A stretch of 30,550 bases of DNA from Thioglobus_B sp964558405 (GTDB lineage: Bacteria; Pseudomonadota; Gammaproteobacteria; PS1; Pseudothioglobaceae). Location of the stretch: positions 1 to 30,550 of the forward strand of contig CAZLDG010000015.1 in NCBI GenBank assembly GCA_964558405.1, read 5' to 3'. Below are positions 24,541 through 30,550 of the stretch, in pieces. The notes under the pieces are model-generated. The model saw only the letters and a program-made list of their open reading frames with translations. It did not search any database and was not told where the DNA came from. Numbering within the stretch: position 1 is the first letter of the stretch; each line of letters opens with the position of its first letter. The translations under genes were made by a program, and so were the position numbers.

Positions 24541-25428
24541 TTCAAGACCATTGAGCCAACGATCAATATTCTCAAGCAACTCGTCAGCCGTGCCATCCTC
24601 TTTATAATAATGATCCGCCTTATCAATCACCAATTGTTGAGACTGCTTATTACCGGCAATATCAATTAGGTTCTGACGATATTCACTCAGGCGTCTAACT
24701 CCCGGGAAGTCTTGTTCGCCAAAGATATCCAGAGTTGGTGAAAGCATTTTATCCAGCGGGAATTGCTTGACCAATTTTTGTCGATAATCGGTCGCACCCA
24801 TGCCAATACCCACATAGGCCGCTAATTTGTTATCGCCATATTTATCAATATAGCTCATGCTCATATGCGCACCACAGCCATGGGCAATCAACACGACCTT
24901 ATCAATACCGCGCTGTTTGAAAAAATCAATCCCCGCTTCAATACGCTCATGCGCATAAGGAAAAATAGGCACATAGTCATAATACTTGGCGTTTTTATCC
25001 AGCACTGGCATCTGCACCGATAAGGTACTCCAGCCTTTTTCCGCCAAGCCTACGCGTAAGGGTTTAATCACTGTATCCCAATTGGCATGATAACCACGAG
25101 AATGCAAAAGAATCACGCCGGCTTTAGGCTGCTCAGCCTCACCTTCCATGTAAATACTAAAGACTTCCTTGTCGTCAGCCAGCGGCAAATACTCCACATC
25201 ACCATCCATCACCGCGTCTTCAATCTCACCAATAATGCGCGTCTCACGCTCATAATCCGGTTTGGCATCGGTAAACTCATTGAAAAAATCCTGCAAAACT
25301 TTGGGATCAAAATCACCGATTTTTGGCAACGCAGGAAACTCTGGCAGTTTGGGCATAAAGGCCAAACTACTATGGCTATACAATAGTGCCATCAAGGCAA
25401 TCAAACTATTTTTCAACAAATATTTCAT
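24535..25428 (-). CDS. Exported DUF3530-type alpha/beta hydrolase
   Basis: The 297-residue product has a signal peptide (residues 1-23, ending S-S-L-A) and then an alpha/beta-hydrolase domain from about residue 100. The nucleophile elbow reads H-G-C-G-A (C185) instead of G-x-S-x-G. Candidate acid and base are D240 (G-E-Q-D) and H273 (K-A-D-H). A Cys-His-Asp triad recalls dienelactone hydrolases, but DUF3530 has no proven substrate and may be inactive. It overlaps the end of the Sel1 gene by 23 bases and is the last gene in a set of five for exported proteins. Confidence 0.72.
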   Translation of the reverse strand: MKYLLKNSLIALMALLYSHSSLAFMPKLPEFPALPKIGDFDPKVLQDFFNEFTDAKPDYERETRIIGEIEDAVMDGDVEYLPLADDKEVFSIYMEGEAEQPKAGVILLHSRGYHANWDTVIKPLRVGLAEKGWSTLSVQMPVLDKNAKYYDYVPIFPYAHERIEAGIDFFKQRGIDKVVLIAHGCGAHMSMSYIDKYGDNKLAAYVGIGMGATDYRQKLVKQFPLDKMLSPTLDIFGEQDFPGVRRLSEYRQNLIDIAGNKQSQQLVIDKADHYYKEDGTADELLENIDRWLNGLEL

Positions 25429-25951
25429 TTAATTTATCCAGGGCCAATTTGGCATCCGGGTGTTTATTTTTATGCGCTTGGTTAAACCAATAATACGCTT
25501 GTTCAACATTGTCTTGCTCTAAGTACAAAGAGGCTAAATTAAATTGAGCATACTCATCATGGAGCTTGGCCGCAATCAGCCACCATTTTTCTGCCTGCTC
25601 GTCATTCTTGGCAACAACCTCACCTTGATAGTACAACATGGCCAGCTCACTTTGCGCATAAGCATAGCCTTGTAGGGCAGATTTCTCGAACCACTCAAAG
25701 GCTTTTTGTTTGTCTTGCTCAACCCCTAAACCATGCAAATAGCTCACACCCATATTATTTTGGGCGGCTGCATGCTTGGCATCTGCTGCTTTTTTCATCC
25801 AGGAAAAAGCATCATCATTACGGCCCATCTGTGAATACTGATGACCGATTTGATACCAACGCTCTGCTCTTGTGTCAGCATCAGCGCTCGCATTTAAAAC
25901 GAAAAAAAGGGACGCTATTAACGCCCCTTTTAATAACCTAAAGGCTCTCAA
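25406..25951 (-). CDS. Exported Sel1-repeat protein
   Basis: The 181-residue product has a signal peptide (about residues 1-23) followed by about four Sel1/TPR-like repeats with the A-x-x-N-L-G/A-x-x-Y and A-F-x-W-F-x-K-A-A pattern. It should be a periplasmic protein-binding scaffold. The only workable start is TTG 25951, two bases after the rhodanese stop; no in-frame ATG would keep the signal peptide. A terminator-like hairpin lies inside its first 17 codons, which may limit expression. The partner is unknown; neighbours are rhodaneses and a DUF3530 hydrolase, all exported. Confidence 0.82.
   Translation of the reverse strand: MRAFRLLKGALIASLFFVLNASADADTRAERWYQIGHQYSQMGRNDDAFSWMKKAADAKHAAAQNNMGVSYLHGLGVEQDKQKAFEWFEKSALQGYAYAQSELAMLYYQGEVVAKNDEQAEKWWLIAAKLHDEYAQFNLASLYLEQDNVEQAYYWFNQAHKNKHPDAKLALDKLNEIFVEK
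25902..25930 (-). terminator. Terminator-like hairpin inside the Sel1 signal-peptide codons
   Basis: Read on minus, AAAGGGGCG and CGTCCCTTT form a nine-pair stem (one G-T) with a seven-base loop, and T residues continue to a run of seven. It is placed 24 bases after the upstream rhodanese stop and fits as its terminator, yet it lies within the coding region of the next gene. Confidence 0.6.
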
Positions 25952-25953
25952 CT

Positions 25954-26628
25954 TTACTTAGTTGATAGACCCAGAAGCTGCCAATCGTTCATACCACCAC
26001 GGTAGTACTTGATTTTGCTTTGTGGGTAACCCATGGTTAGAAGCGCACGAATCGCTGCTGGAGACTGACCACACCATGAACCATTACAGAATAGGTATAG
26101 TGTCTTCGCATTGTCGTAGTTTAGTACGCCATCCATATCCTTAACACCGAACTGATCAGTTAGGATTTCTACCACTGCCATTGGATCCTTGGCTAGTGCC
26201 TTAGAGTTTAGCTTGGTAAATGGCACGTTAACTGCGCCAGGAATGGTGCCTTTTTTCACCCAACCCGGTGTACGCGCATCGATAATTAGCTGTGAGCTGT
26301 CACCGCCTGCAATCGCTTTTGCCGCATTAATCACATCTAGTTCAGTTACTGTTGCAACCGCAGCTGGCGCAAATGGCGCTGTTGGTTGAATACAGAACGG
26401 AGGACATGGACGTGATGTCTTGGCAAATGCTGGATTTACTGTGTTAGCGCTATCTTGGTTACGAGAAATACCCGCAACTTCCATCACGCCTTTAGTAATA
26501 CCAACTGGCTTACCGCCTTTGGCCGCTGAAGAACCGTTGTTCCAGTTATGACTAGAGCTCATAAATGCCGCTTGTGAACCTAGGGCAAATACTGAAGCAA
26601 TAGTTGCTACTAATAATTTAGTTTTCAT
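25954..26628 (-). CDS. Exported rhodanese, copy 1 (with CPPFC motif)
   Basis: The 224-residue product has a signal peptide (K-T-K-L-L-V-A-T-I-A-S... to about residue 21) and a Ser/Gly/Asn-rich spacer. It then has a conserved segment with G-I-T-K-G-V-M-E-V, a cysteine pair in R-P-C-P-P-F-C-I-Q-P (C75, C79), and a single rhodanese domain. The active loop is F-C-N-G-S-W-C-G-Q-S with C181 as the expected persulfide carrier and a second cysteine C186. Rhodaneses move sulfane sulfur; in the periplasm this could serve thiosulfate or sulfide oxidation, which is inference. ATG 26628 sits six bases after AAGGAG; an ATG three bases earlier is possible. It is a close paralog of the next gene upstream. 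Confidence 0.88.
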   Translation of the reverse strand: MKTKLLVATIASVFALGSQAAFMSSSHNWNNGSSAAKGGKPVGITKGVMEVAGISRNQDSANTVNPAFAKTSRPCPPFCIQPTAPFAPAAVATVTELDVINAAKAIAGGDSSQLIIDARTPGWVKKGTIPGAVNVPFTKLNSKALAKDPMAVVEILTDQFGVKDMDGVLNYDNAKTLYLFCNGSWCGQSPAAIRALLTMGYPQSKIKYYRGGMNDWQLLGLSTK

Positions 26629-26640
26629 CATAATCTCCTT

Positions 26641-26675
26641 AAAATAAAAAACACTTGACCAAAGGCCAAGTGTTT
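26641..26675 (-). terminator. Strong terminator between the two rhodanese genes
   Basis: On minus, AAACACTTG and CAAGTGTTT form a nine-pair stem that extends inward by two G-C pairs, followed by TTTATTTT. It lies just past the copy 2 stop. The copy 1 ribosome site follows the T-tract immediately, so there is no room for another promoter. Confidence 0.8.
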
Positions 26676-26684
26676 CTCAAATGA

Positions 26685-27326
26685 TTACTTAGTTGTTAGA
26701 CCTAGAGATTTCCAAGCATTCATACCACCACGGTAGTACTTAATCTTGTTCTCAGGGTAACCCATAGTCAATAGTGCGCGAATTGACGCTGGAGATTGAC
26801 CACACCATGAACCGTTACAGAATAGGTATAGTGTTTTTGCGTTGTCATAGTTTAATACGCCATCCATGTCTTTCACACCGAATGTGCCAGTCATGATGTC
26901 TACTACAGCCATTGGATCTTTAGCTAGTGCCTTAGAGTTTAGCTGAGTAAATGGAACGTTTACTGAGTGAGGGATTGTGCCCTTTTTCACCCAACCTGGT
27001 GTACGTGCGTCAACAACTAGCACTGATGAATCGCCATTGGCTGTATCACGTGCTGCGTGGATTACGTCTAGCTCAGTTACTGTTTCAACCGCAGCTGGTG
27101 CAAATGGTGCTGTTGGTTGGATACAGAACGGAGGACATGGGCGTGATGTCTTCGCAAATGCTGGATCGATAGTGGCGTTGTTGTCTTGGTTACGTGAAAT
27201 ACCCGCAACTTCCATTACGCCTTTGGTAATACCTACAGCCTTACCTTTAACTGTTTCAGCAAAAACCGCTGATGTTGATAATGCAGCGGCTACCGCTGTA
27301 CTTACTACTAATGTTTGAAGTTTCAT
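26685..27326 (-). CDS. Exported rhodanese, copy 2 (with CPPFC motif)
   Basis: The 213-residue product has a signal peptide (residues 1-23, ending V-F-A), then the same G-I-T-K-G-V-M-E-V and R-P-C-P-P-F-C-I-Q-P segments (C64, C68), and a rhodanese domain with C170 and C175 in F-C-N-G-S-W-C-G-Q-S. By hand count 156 of 185 aligned residues equal copy 1, and most DNA differences are silent, so this is a tandem duplication kept under selection. It lacks the extra spacer found after the signal peptide of copy 1. A GGAGAG ribosome site precedes the ATG. A promoter candidate lies about 50 bases upstream and a strong terminator follows. Confidence 0.88.
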   Translation of the reverse strand: MKLQTLVVSTAVAAALSTSAVFAETVKGKAVGITKGVMEVAGISRNQDNNATIDPAFAKTSRPCPPFCIQPTAPFAPAAVETVTELDVIHAARDTANGDSSVLVVDARTPGWVKKGTIPHSVNVPFTQLNSKALAKDPMAVVDIMTGTFGVKDMDGVLNYDNAKTLYLFCNGSWCGQSPASIRALLTMGYPENKIKYYRGGMNAWKSLGLTTK

Positions 27327-27373
27327 ACTTCTCTCCTCTTTTTTTTAAAAAAATAACTCTACTTGAGTTGTTA

Positions 27374-27402
27374 TTTATATTCCCCCCAATGGGAAACTAC
27401 AA
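27374..27402 (-). promoter_or_regulatory. Promoter candidate for rhodanese copy 2
   Basis: Read on minus: TTGTAG (27397-27402), a 17-base spacer, then TATAAA (27374-27379). The start would be near 27367, giving a leader of about 40 bases. The -10 and spacing are good; the -35 matches consensus in only its first three bases. A small AACTC/GAGTT hairpin (27355-27369) would lie at the 5' end of the message. Confidence 0.45.
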
Positions 27403-27410
27403 ATGTGTTG

Positions 27411-27644
27411 TTAATCGCAGCTTGGCTCTTCTTCCAAATTGTGATTCGCGTAAAAATCCATTACACATTCTTCTCTTTCGTCATCCTCTTTCTCACCACA
27501 CACGTCTTGTGCAGCATCACGAATAACTTGTTTCTGTGCGTCAGTTGCATCTGGAGCTAAAGGGGCAGTTGTTTCACCCGCCATATGCGCCTGTGCTGTT
27601 AAAGTTAATGCAAAGCCAAATAATAATGCTAGCTTTTTCACCAT
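27411..27644 (-). CDS. Small exported acidic three-cysteine protein
   Basis: The 77-residue product has a textbook signal peptide (M-V-K-K, hydrophobic core, A-Q-A at 17-19), leaving a mature protein of about 58 residues rich in D and E with cysteines at C49, C60 and C76. A strong AGGAG ribosome site and an extended -10 promoter support it as a real gene. No family was recognised. Its position directly before two cysteine-rich exported rhodaneses suggests a linked role, but that is inference. Confidence 0.72.
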   Translation of the reverse strand: MVKKLALLFGFALTLTAQAHMAGETTAPLAPDATDAQKQVIRDAAQDVCGEKEDDEREECVMDFYANHNLEEEPSCD

Positions 27645-27678
27645 TCCTCTCCTTCTATTGATATGGGTTAAAACCCTC

Positions 27679-27706
27679 TTTATACCATCTGTGACAGGGA
27701 TTGCAA
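27679..27706 (-). promoter_or_regulatory. Promoter of the exported small-protein/rhodanese block
   Basis: Read on minus: TTGCAA (27701-27706), a 16-base spacer, then TATAAA (27679-27684) preceded by TG and one base, an extended -10. The start near 27672 gives a leader of about 28 bases before the small exported protein. This is the best-looking sigma-70 promoter in the window. Confidence 0.58.
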
Positions 27707-27738
27707 ACTTTTTCTAGACTATCTAAATATCATAATAT

Positions 27739-27754
27739 TCTAATGAAAATTAGA
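27739..27754 (-). repeat. Small hairpin after rnhA
   Basis: TCTAAT and ATTAGA are separated by four bases, nine bases past the rnhA stop. It may help end the asnB-rnhA transcript, but it is AT-only apart from one pair and has no real T-tract. Confidence 0.3.
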
Positions 27755-27762
27755 CTTATGTT

Positions 27763-28218
27763 TCAATTTGAAACCGATTCAATCTCATCCATGGCCAGAT
27801 TGGCCAATTCGTCAGCCATTTCATTGCCTGGATCACCACTATGACCTTTCACCCAGCGCCAATCCACCTCAAATTGTTGATTAAGCTGATCCAGAATCAG
27901 CCATAAGTCGGCATTTTTCACTGGCTTTTTATTGGCGGTCTTCCAGCCTTTGGCCTTCCAGTTGTCAATCCACTGGCTGATACCGGTCATCACATATTTG
28001 GAATCGGTATACAGTAGTACCGGAATATTGGGGCTTTTAAGCGATTCTAAGGCCTTAATAGCTGCAGTGAGTTCCATACGATTGTTGGTGGTATGGTTCT
28101 CACCGCCTCTGAGTTTTTTGTCATGTTTGCCATAACGTAGCCATACCCCCCAGCCACCTACGCCAGGATTACCACGACAACCACCATCGGTATAAATCAG
28201 TATTTTATCCATTGCCAT
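27763..28218 (-). CDS. rnhA: Ribonuclease HI
   Basis: RNase HI cuts the RNA strand of RNA-DNA hybrids. The 151-residue protein has the four acidic catalytic residues D11 (Y-T-D-G-G), E49 (R-M-E-L-T), D72 (Y-T-D-S-K-Y) and D136 (A-D-E-L-A), plus the G-H-S-G-D-P-G-N histidine loop. It is the bacterial type I form with the basic W-K-x-K-G-W-K protrusion. ATG codons at 28218 and 28212 are both possible, and either overlaps the asnB stop, so the two genes are coupled. Confidence 0.95.
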   Translation of the reverse strand: MAMDKILIYTDGGCRGNPGVGGWGVWLRYGKHDKKLRGGENHTTNNRMELTAAIKALESLKSPNIPVLLYTDSKYVMTGISQWIDNWKAKGWKTANKKPVKNADLWLILDQLNQQFEVDWRWVKGHSGDPGNEMADELANLAMDEIESVSN

Positions 28219-29983
28219 CTACATTAATTTGCAGCCAATATTCTAACAAAGCCAAGTGCCACAACCTAGAACCATTCAGTGCAGTCATATAATCCTCGGG
28301 CTTATCAATCACCCGATTCACAAAGGCTGGATTATAAATCCCTCGATTCAAGCACGCGCTTGAATTAAGAATATCACGCATAAATTCTAAAAACTCACCG
28401 CGTACATATTTTAGCGCCGGCATCGGGAAATAACCCTTTTTACGATCAATCACACTATCGGGTAGTAGACCTCTGGAGATTTGTTTGAGTGGATGCTTAC
28501 CCTCTTCACGCATTTTCAGCTCAGGCGGTATGCTCAGTGCATGCTCGACTAAGTGATAATCCATAAAAGGTACGCGCGCCTCCAAACCCCAAGCCATGGT
28601 CATATTATCCACACGCTTAACCGGATCATCAACAATCAAACGGGTGATATCAGCACGAAAGACCTTGTCCATAAACTCATCAGCATGATCTTTGGCAAAC
28701 TGCTTGTTTAGCCATTGCTGAGTATGATTGCCATTATGATAGTTTGACTGCACCGTTTGTAAGTATTCTTCATAAGGACGATCCACATAGTGTTTAGAAA
28801 AACGCTCAACTTCAGAACCCGGCTCAGCTTGCATGCGTGGATACCAAAAATATCCAGCAAAGGCCTCATCCGCACCTTGGCCCGAGAGCACTACCTTAAT
28901 GTGTTTGGAGACTTGTTCTGAGAGCAGATAAAATGCTACTGCATCCTGGCCTACCATCGGCTCAGCCATATTGGCCACTGCCTCACCCAGTCGTGGCAAT
29001 ACCTCAGTATTATTAATCGTATACTTATGGTGTGTGGTGTTAAAACGCTCAACAATCTGATCTGAATACTCAAACTCTGAGCCGGCTTCATCATCAATGT
29101 CTTCAAAACCAATCGAGAAGCTGCGAATATCCTGATGACCAGCCTCGTGTAACAAGCCTACCAATAAAGACGAATCCAGCCCACCTGAGAGTAACACACC
29201 AATAGGCACATCCGCTGCATCCATACGCTTAAGCACTGCCTGGGTTAATAACTCATGGGTTTTTTCAATATAGTCTGAGTCGCTAAGCGCTGTCTCAGGA
29301 CGTGTGGCCTTAGGCTGCCAATAAGTACGTTCTTCAATCTGACCAGAACTGTTGATACTCAATGTGGTGGCCGGCTTGAGTTTTTTTACCCCGTTTAAGA
29401 TGGTATTAGGTGCCGGCACTACCGCGTGCAAGGAGAGCTGTTGCTGTAGGGCAATTGGATTAATTGAACTATCTACCCCTAGGCTCAGTAAGGCTTGCGT
29501 ATTAGAGGCAAAACTAAAACTGGATTGATCCAGTGTGTAGTACAAAGGTTTAATCCCCATACGATCGCGCGCTACAAATAGTCGATCGCGCGCGCCATCC
29601 CAAAGACAAAAAGCGAACATACCATCTAAATGCACCACGCAATCCTCACCCCAACGGTGATAAGCCTTAAGAATGACCTCGGTGTCTGAGTGCGAGAAAA
29701 ACTCATAGCCTTGCTGGATCAGATCATGGCGCAATTGCTTATAGTTATAAATCGTGCCATTAAAAACCAGTGTTAGTCCCAGGGTTTCATCACGCATCGG
29801 CTGATGCGCATAATTCGACAGATCAATAATAGACAGACGCTGATGACCAAATCCCACTTGACGATCTAGCCACACACCCTGATCATCAGGACCACGACGC
29901 GCGATGCTTTTCATCATTTTTGTTAAGCGATGTTGATCAACACTTTGATGGTCAAATCTCAGTTGTCCGCAAATTCCGCACAT
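28205..29983 (-). CDS. AsnB-family amidotransferase, probably the N-acetylglutaminylglutamine type
   Basis: The 592-residue protein has an N-terminal class II glutaminase domain with nucleophile C2 (M-C-G-I-C-G) and a C-terminal synthetase domain with the PP-loop S-G-G-L-D-S-S (266-272). This is the asparagine synthetase architecture. Several segments match, from memory, the subfamily that amidates N-acetylglutaminylglutamine, an osmolyte dipeptide, rather than true AsnB: F-N-G-T-I-Y-N-Y, H-A-V-V-P-A-P-N-T-I-L, P-M-V-G-Q-D-A-V-A-F-Y-L-L and R-V-D-N-M-T-M-A-W-G-L-E-A-R-V-P-F. The expected partner gene for the dipeptide synthase is not adjacent here. It is coupled to rnhA and divergent from leuC. 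The family is certain; the subtype is moderately sure. Confidence 0.85.
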   Translation of the reverse strand: MCGICGQLRFDHQSVDQHRLTKMMKSIARRGPDDQGVWLDRQVGFGHQRLSIIDLSNYAHQPMRDETLGLTLVFNGTIYNYKQLRHDLIQQGYEFFSHSDTEVILKAYHRWGEDCVVHLDGMFAFCLWDGARDRLFVARDRMGIKPLYYTLDQSSFSFASNTQALLSLGVDSSINPIALQQQLSLHAVVPAPNTILNGVKKLKPATTLSINSSGQIEERTYWQPKATRPETALSDSDYIEKTHELLTQAVLKRMDAADVPIGVLLSGGLDSSLLVGLLHEAGHQDIRSFSIGFEDIDDEAGSEFEYSDQIVERFNTTHHKYTINNTEVLPRLGEAVANMAEPMVGQDAVAFYLLSEQVSKHIKVVLSGQGADEAFAGYFWYPRMQAEPGSEVERFSKHYVDRPYEEYLQTVQSNYHNGNHTQQWLNKQFAKDHADEFMDKVFRADITRLIVDDPVKRVDNMTMAWGLEARVPFMDYHLVEHALSIPPELKMREEGKHPLKQISRGLLPDSVIDRKKGYFPMPALKYVRGEFLEFMRDILNSSACLNRGIYNPAFVNRVIDKPEDYMTALNGSRLWHLALLEYWLQINVDGNG

Positions 29984-29997
29984 GATTCTCTATCGGG

Positions 29998-30015
29998 TAA
30001 AATAGGCTTATTTTA
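29998..30015. promoter_or_regulatory. Symmetric divergent promoter element, asnB-like gene and leuC
   Basis: TAAAATA, four bases GGCT, then TATTTTA is a perfect seven-base inverted repeat in the 52-base divergent gap. On plus it gives TAAAAT for leuC; on minus it gives TGATAAAAT, an extended -10 for the amidotransferase gene. Each predicted start falls near the other's -10, so the two promoters may exclude one another. It could also act as an operator. Confidence 0.5.
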
Positions 30016-30035
30016 TCAGCAAGGACCACTCACTG

Positions 30036-30550
30036 ATGGCTCAAACTCTTTACGACAAACTATTCTTGGCACATAGCATTTTTGCCGATGGCAACAACCA
30101 TCTGCTATATATTGACCGCCAATTGATTCACGAAGTTACCTCGCCACAAGCCTTTGAGGGACTGGAGATGGCTGGACGCAAACCTTGGAGGCTCTCGGCC
30201 AACTTAGCCGTCCCTGATCATAACGTACCAACGACTGAACGTTCAGCAGGTGTAGAGGCGATCGAGGATCCAATCTCTAAATTACAAATCCAAACACTGG
30301 ATAAAAACTGTGATCATTTCGGCGTTGAAGAAATCAAAATGAATGATGTACGCCAAGGCATTGTGCACGTGGTTGGCCCTGAACAAGGTGCTACCCTGCC
30401 AGGCATGAGTATTGTTTGTGGTGATTCACATACCTCAACTCATGGCGCACTAGGCGCCTTAGCCTTTGGTATTGGTACCTCTGAGGTGGAGCACGTGCTG
30501 GCCACAGGTTGCTTATGGCAGGCCAAGTCTAAAAACATGCGCATTGAAGT
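30036..30550 (+). CDS. leuC: 3-isopropylmalate dehydratase large subunit, cut by the window end
   Basis: The first 171 codons are present and the frame stays open to the last base. The start A-Q-T-L-Y-D-K-L-F, then L-Y-I-D-R, H-E-V-T-S-P-Q-A-F, P-D-H-N-V-P-T and G-D-S-H-T-S-T-H-G-A are those of LeuC, which isomerises isopropylmalate in leucine synthesis with LeuD and a [4Fe-4S] cluster. The cluster cysteines lie further on, outside the window. The ATG at 30036 follows an AAGGA stretch with a longer than usual spacing. Confidence 0.95.
   Translation, partial: MAQTLYDKLFLAHSIFADGNNHLLYIDRQLIHEVTSPQAFEGLEMAGRKPWRLSANLAVPDHNVPTTERSAGVEAIEDPISKLQIQTLDKNCDHFGVEEIKMNDVRQGIVHVVGPEQGATLPGMSIVCGDSHTSTHGALGALAFGIGTSEVEHVLATGCLWQAKSKNMRIE

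Noticed and set aside
27363..27560. Plus-strand open frames opposite the small exported protein gene
   Set aside because: No family pattern; the minus-strand gene has a signal peptide, ribosome site and promoter.

Overview
The window is a gene-dense, moderately AT-rich stretch of chromosome from a gammaproteobacterium. It shows the ndk–rlmN–(RodZ slot)–ispG order, YebC next to AspRS, HslO, RatA/SmpB and TrhP. A pair of exported rhodaneses suggests a sulfur-metabolising, probably marine lineage of the SUP05/'Ca. Thioglobus'/thiotrophic-symbiont type; that placement is inference. There is no rRNA, tRNA, CRISPR array, insertion sequence or phage gene. Intergenic gaps are very short and no gene-free stretch exceeds 300 bases. 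Two runs of exactly 100 N lie inside purL, each flanked by the same 55 bases on both sides. They are scaffolding artefacts, and removing 155 bases at each restores one open frame.

Layout: 1-700, a GGCT-fold protein and a small membrane protein. 728-3349, hslO with an orphan MlaC-like gene on minus, an RluA-type synthase on plus and a small lipoprotein on minus. 3431-14030, a long plus-strand run htpX-map-DUF502-aspS-nadA-yebC-purL-ygjP, mostly with overlaps or gaps of a few bases. 14059-15022, grxD and an RsmC-like methyltransferase on minus. 15078-18792, trhP, dxs and a DUF2062 gene on plus. 18789-22812, minus-strand ispG, a one-TM protein in the RodZ position, rlmN, ndk, HU and smpB. 22811-24540, ratA, an RluE-like synthase and a DUF455 ferritin-like gene on plus. 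24535-27644, five consecutive minus-strand genes for exported proteins: a DUF3530 hydrolase, a Sel1-repeat protein, two paralogous rhodaneses and a small acidic three-cysteine protein. 27763-29983, rnhA and an AsnB-family amidotransferase on minus. 30036 to the end, the start of leuC.

Most genes are housekeeping: isoprenoid synthesis (dxs, ispG), purine and NAD synthesis (purL, nadA, ndk), RNA modification and translation (rlmN, trhP, two pseudouridine synthases, map, aspS, smpB) and proteostasis (htpX, hslO). The accessory-looking part is the exported block with its two rhodaneses, the best candidate here for an undescribed functional unit.

Two regulatory themes recur. Divergent pairs (hslO/RluA-type, rsmC-like/trhP, smpB/ratA, asnB/leuC) have almost no intergenic DNA, AT-rich -10-like sequences readable on both strands, and often no room for a leader. 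Terminator-like hairpins also sit directly against, or inside, the start of the next gene (ndk/rlmN, rhodanese/rhodanese, rhodanese/Sel1), or hold the next gene's -10 in their loop (map/DUF502, trhP/dxs). All functional statements come from reading the sequence and recalling families; no database search was run.
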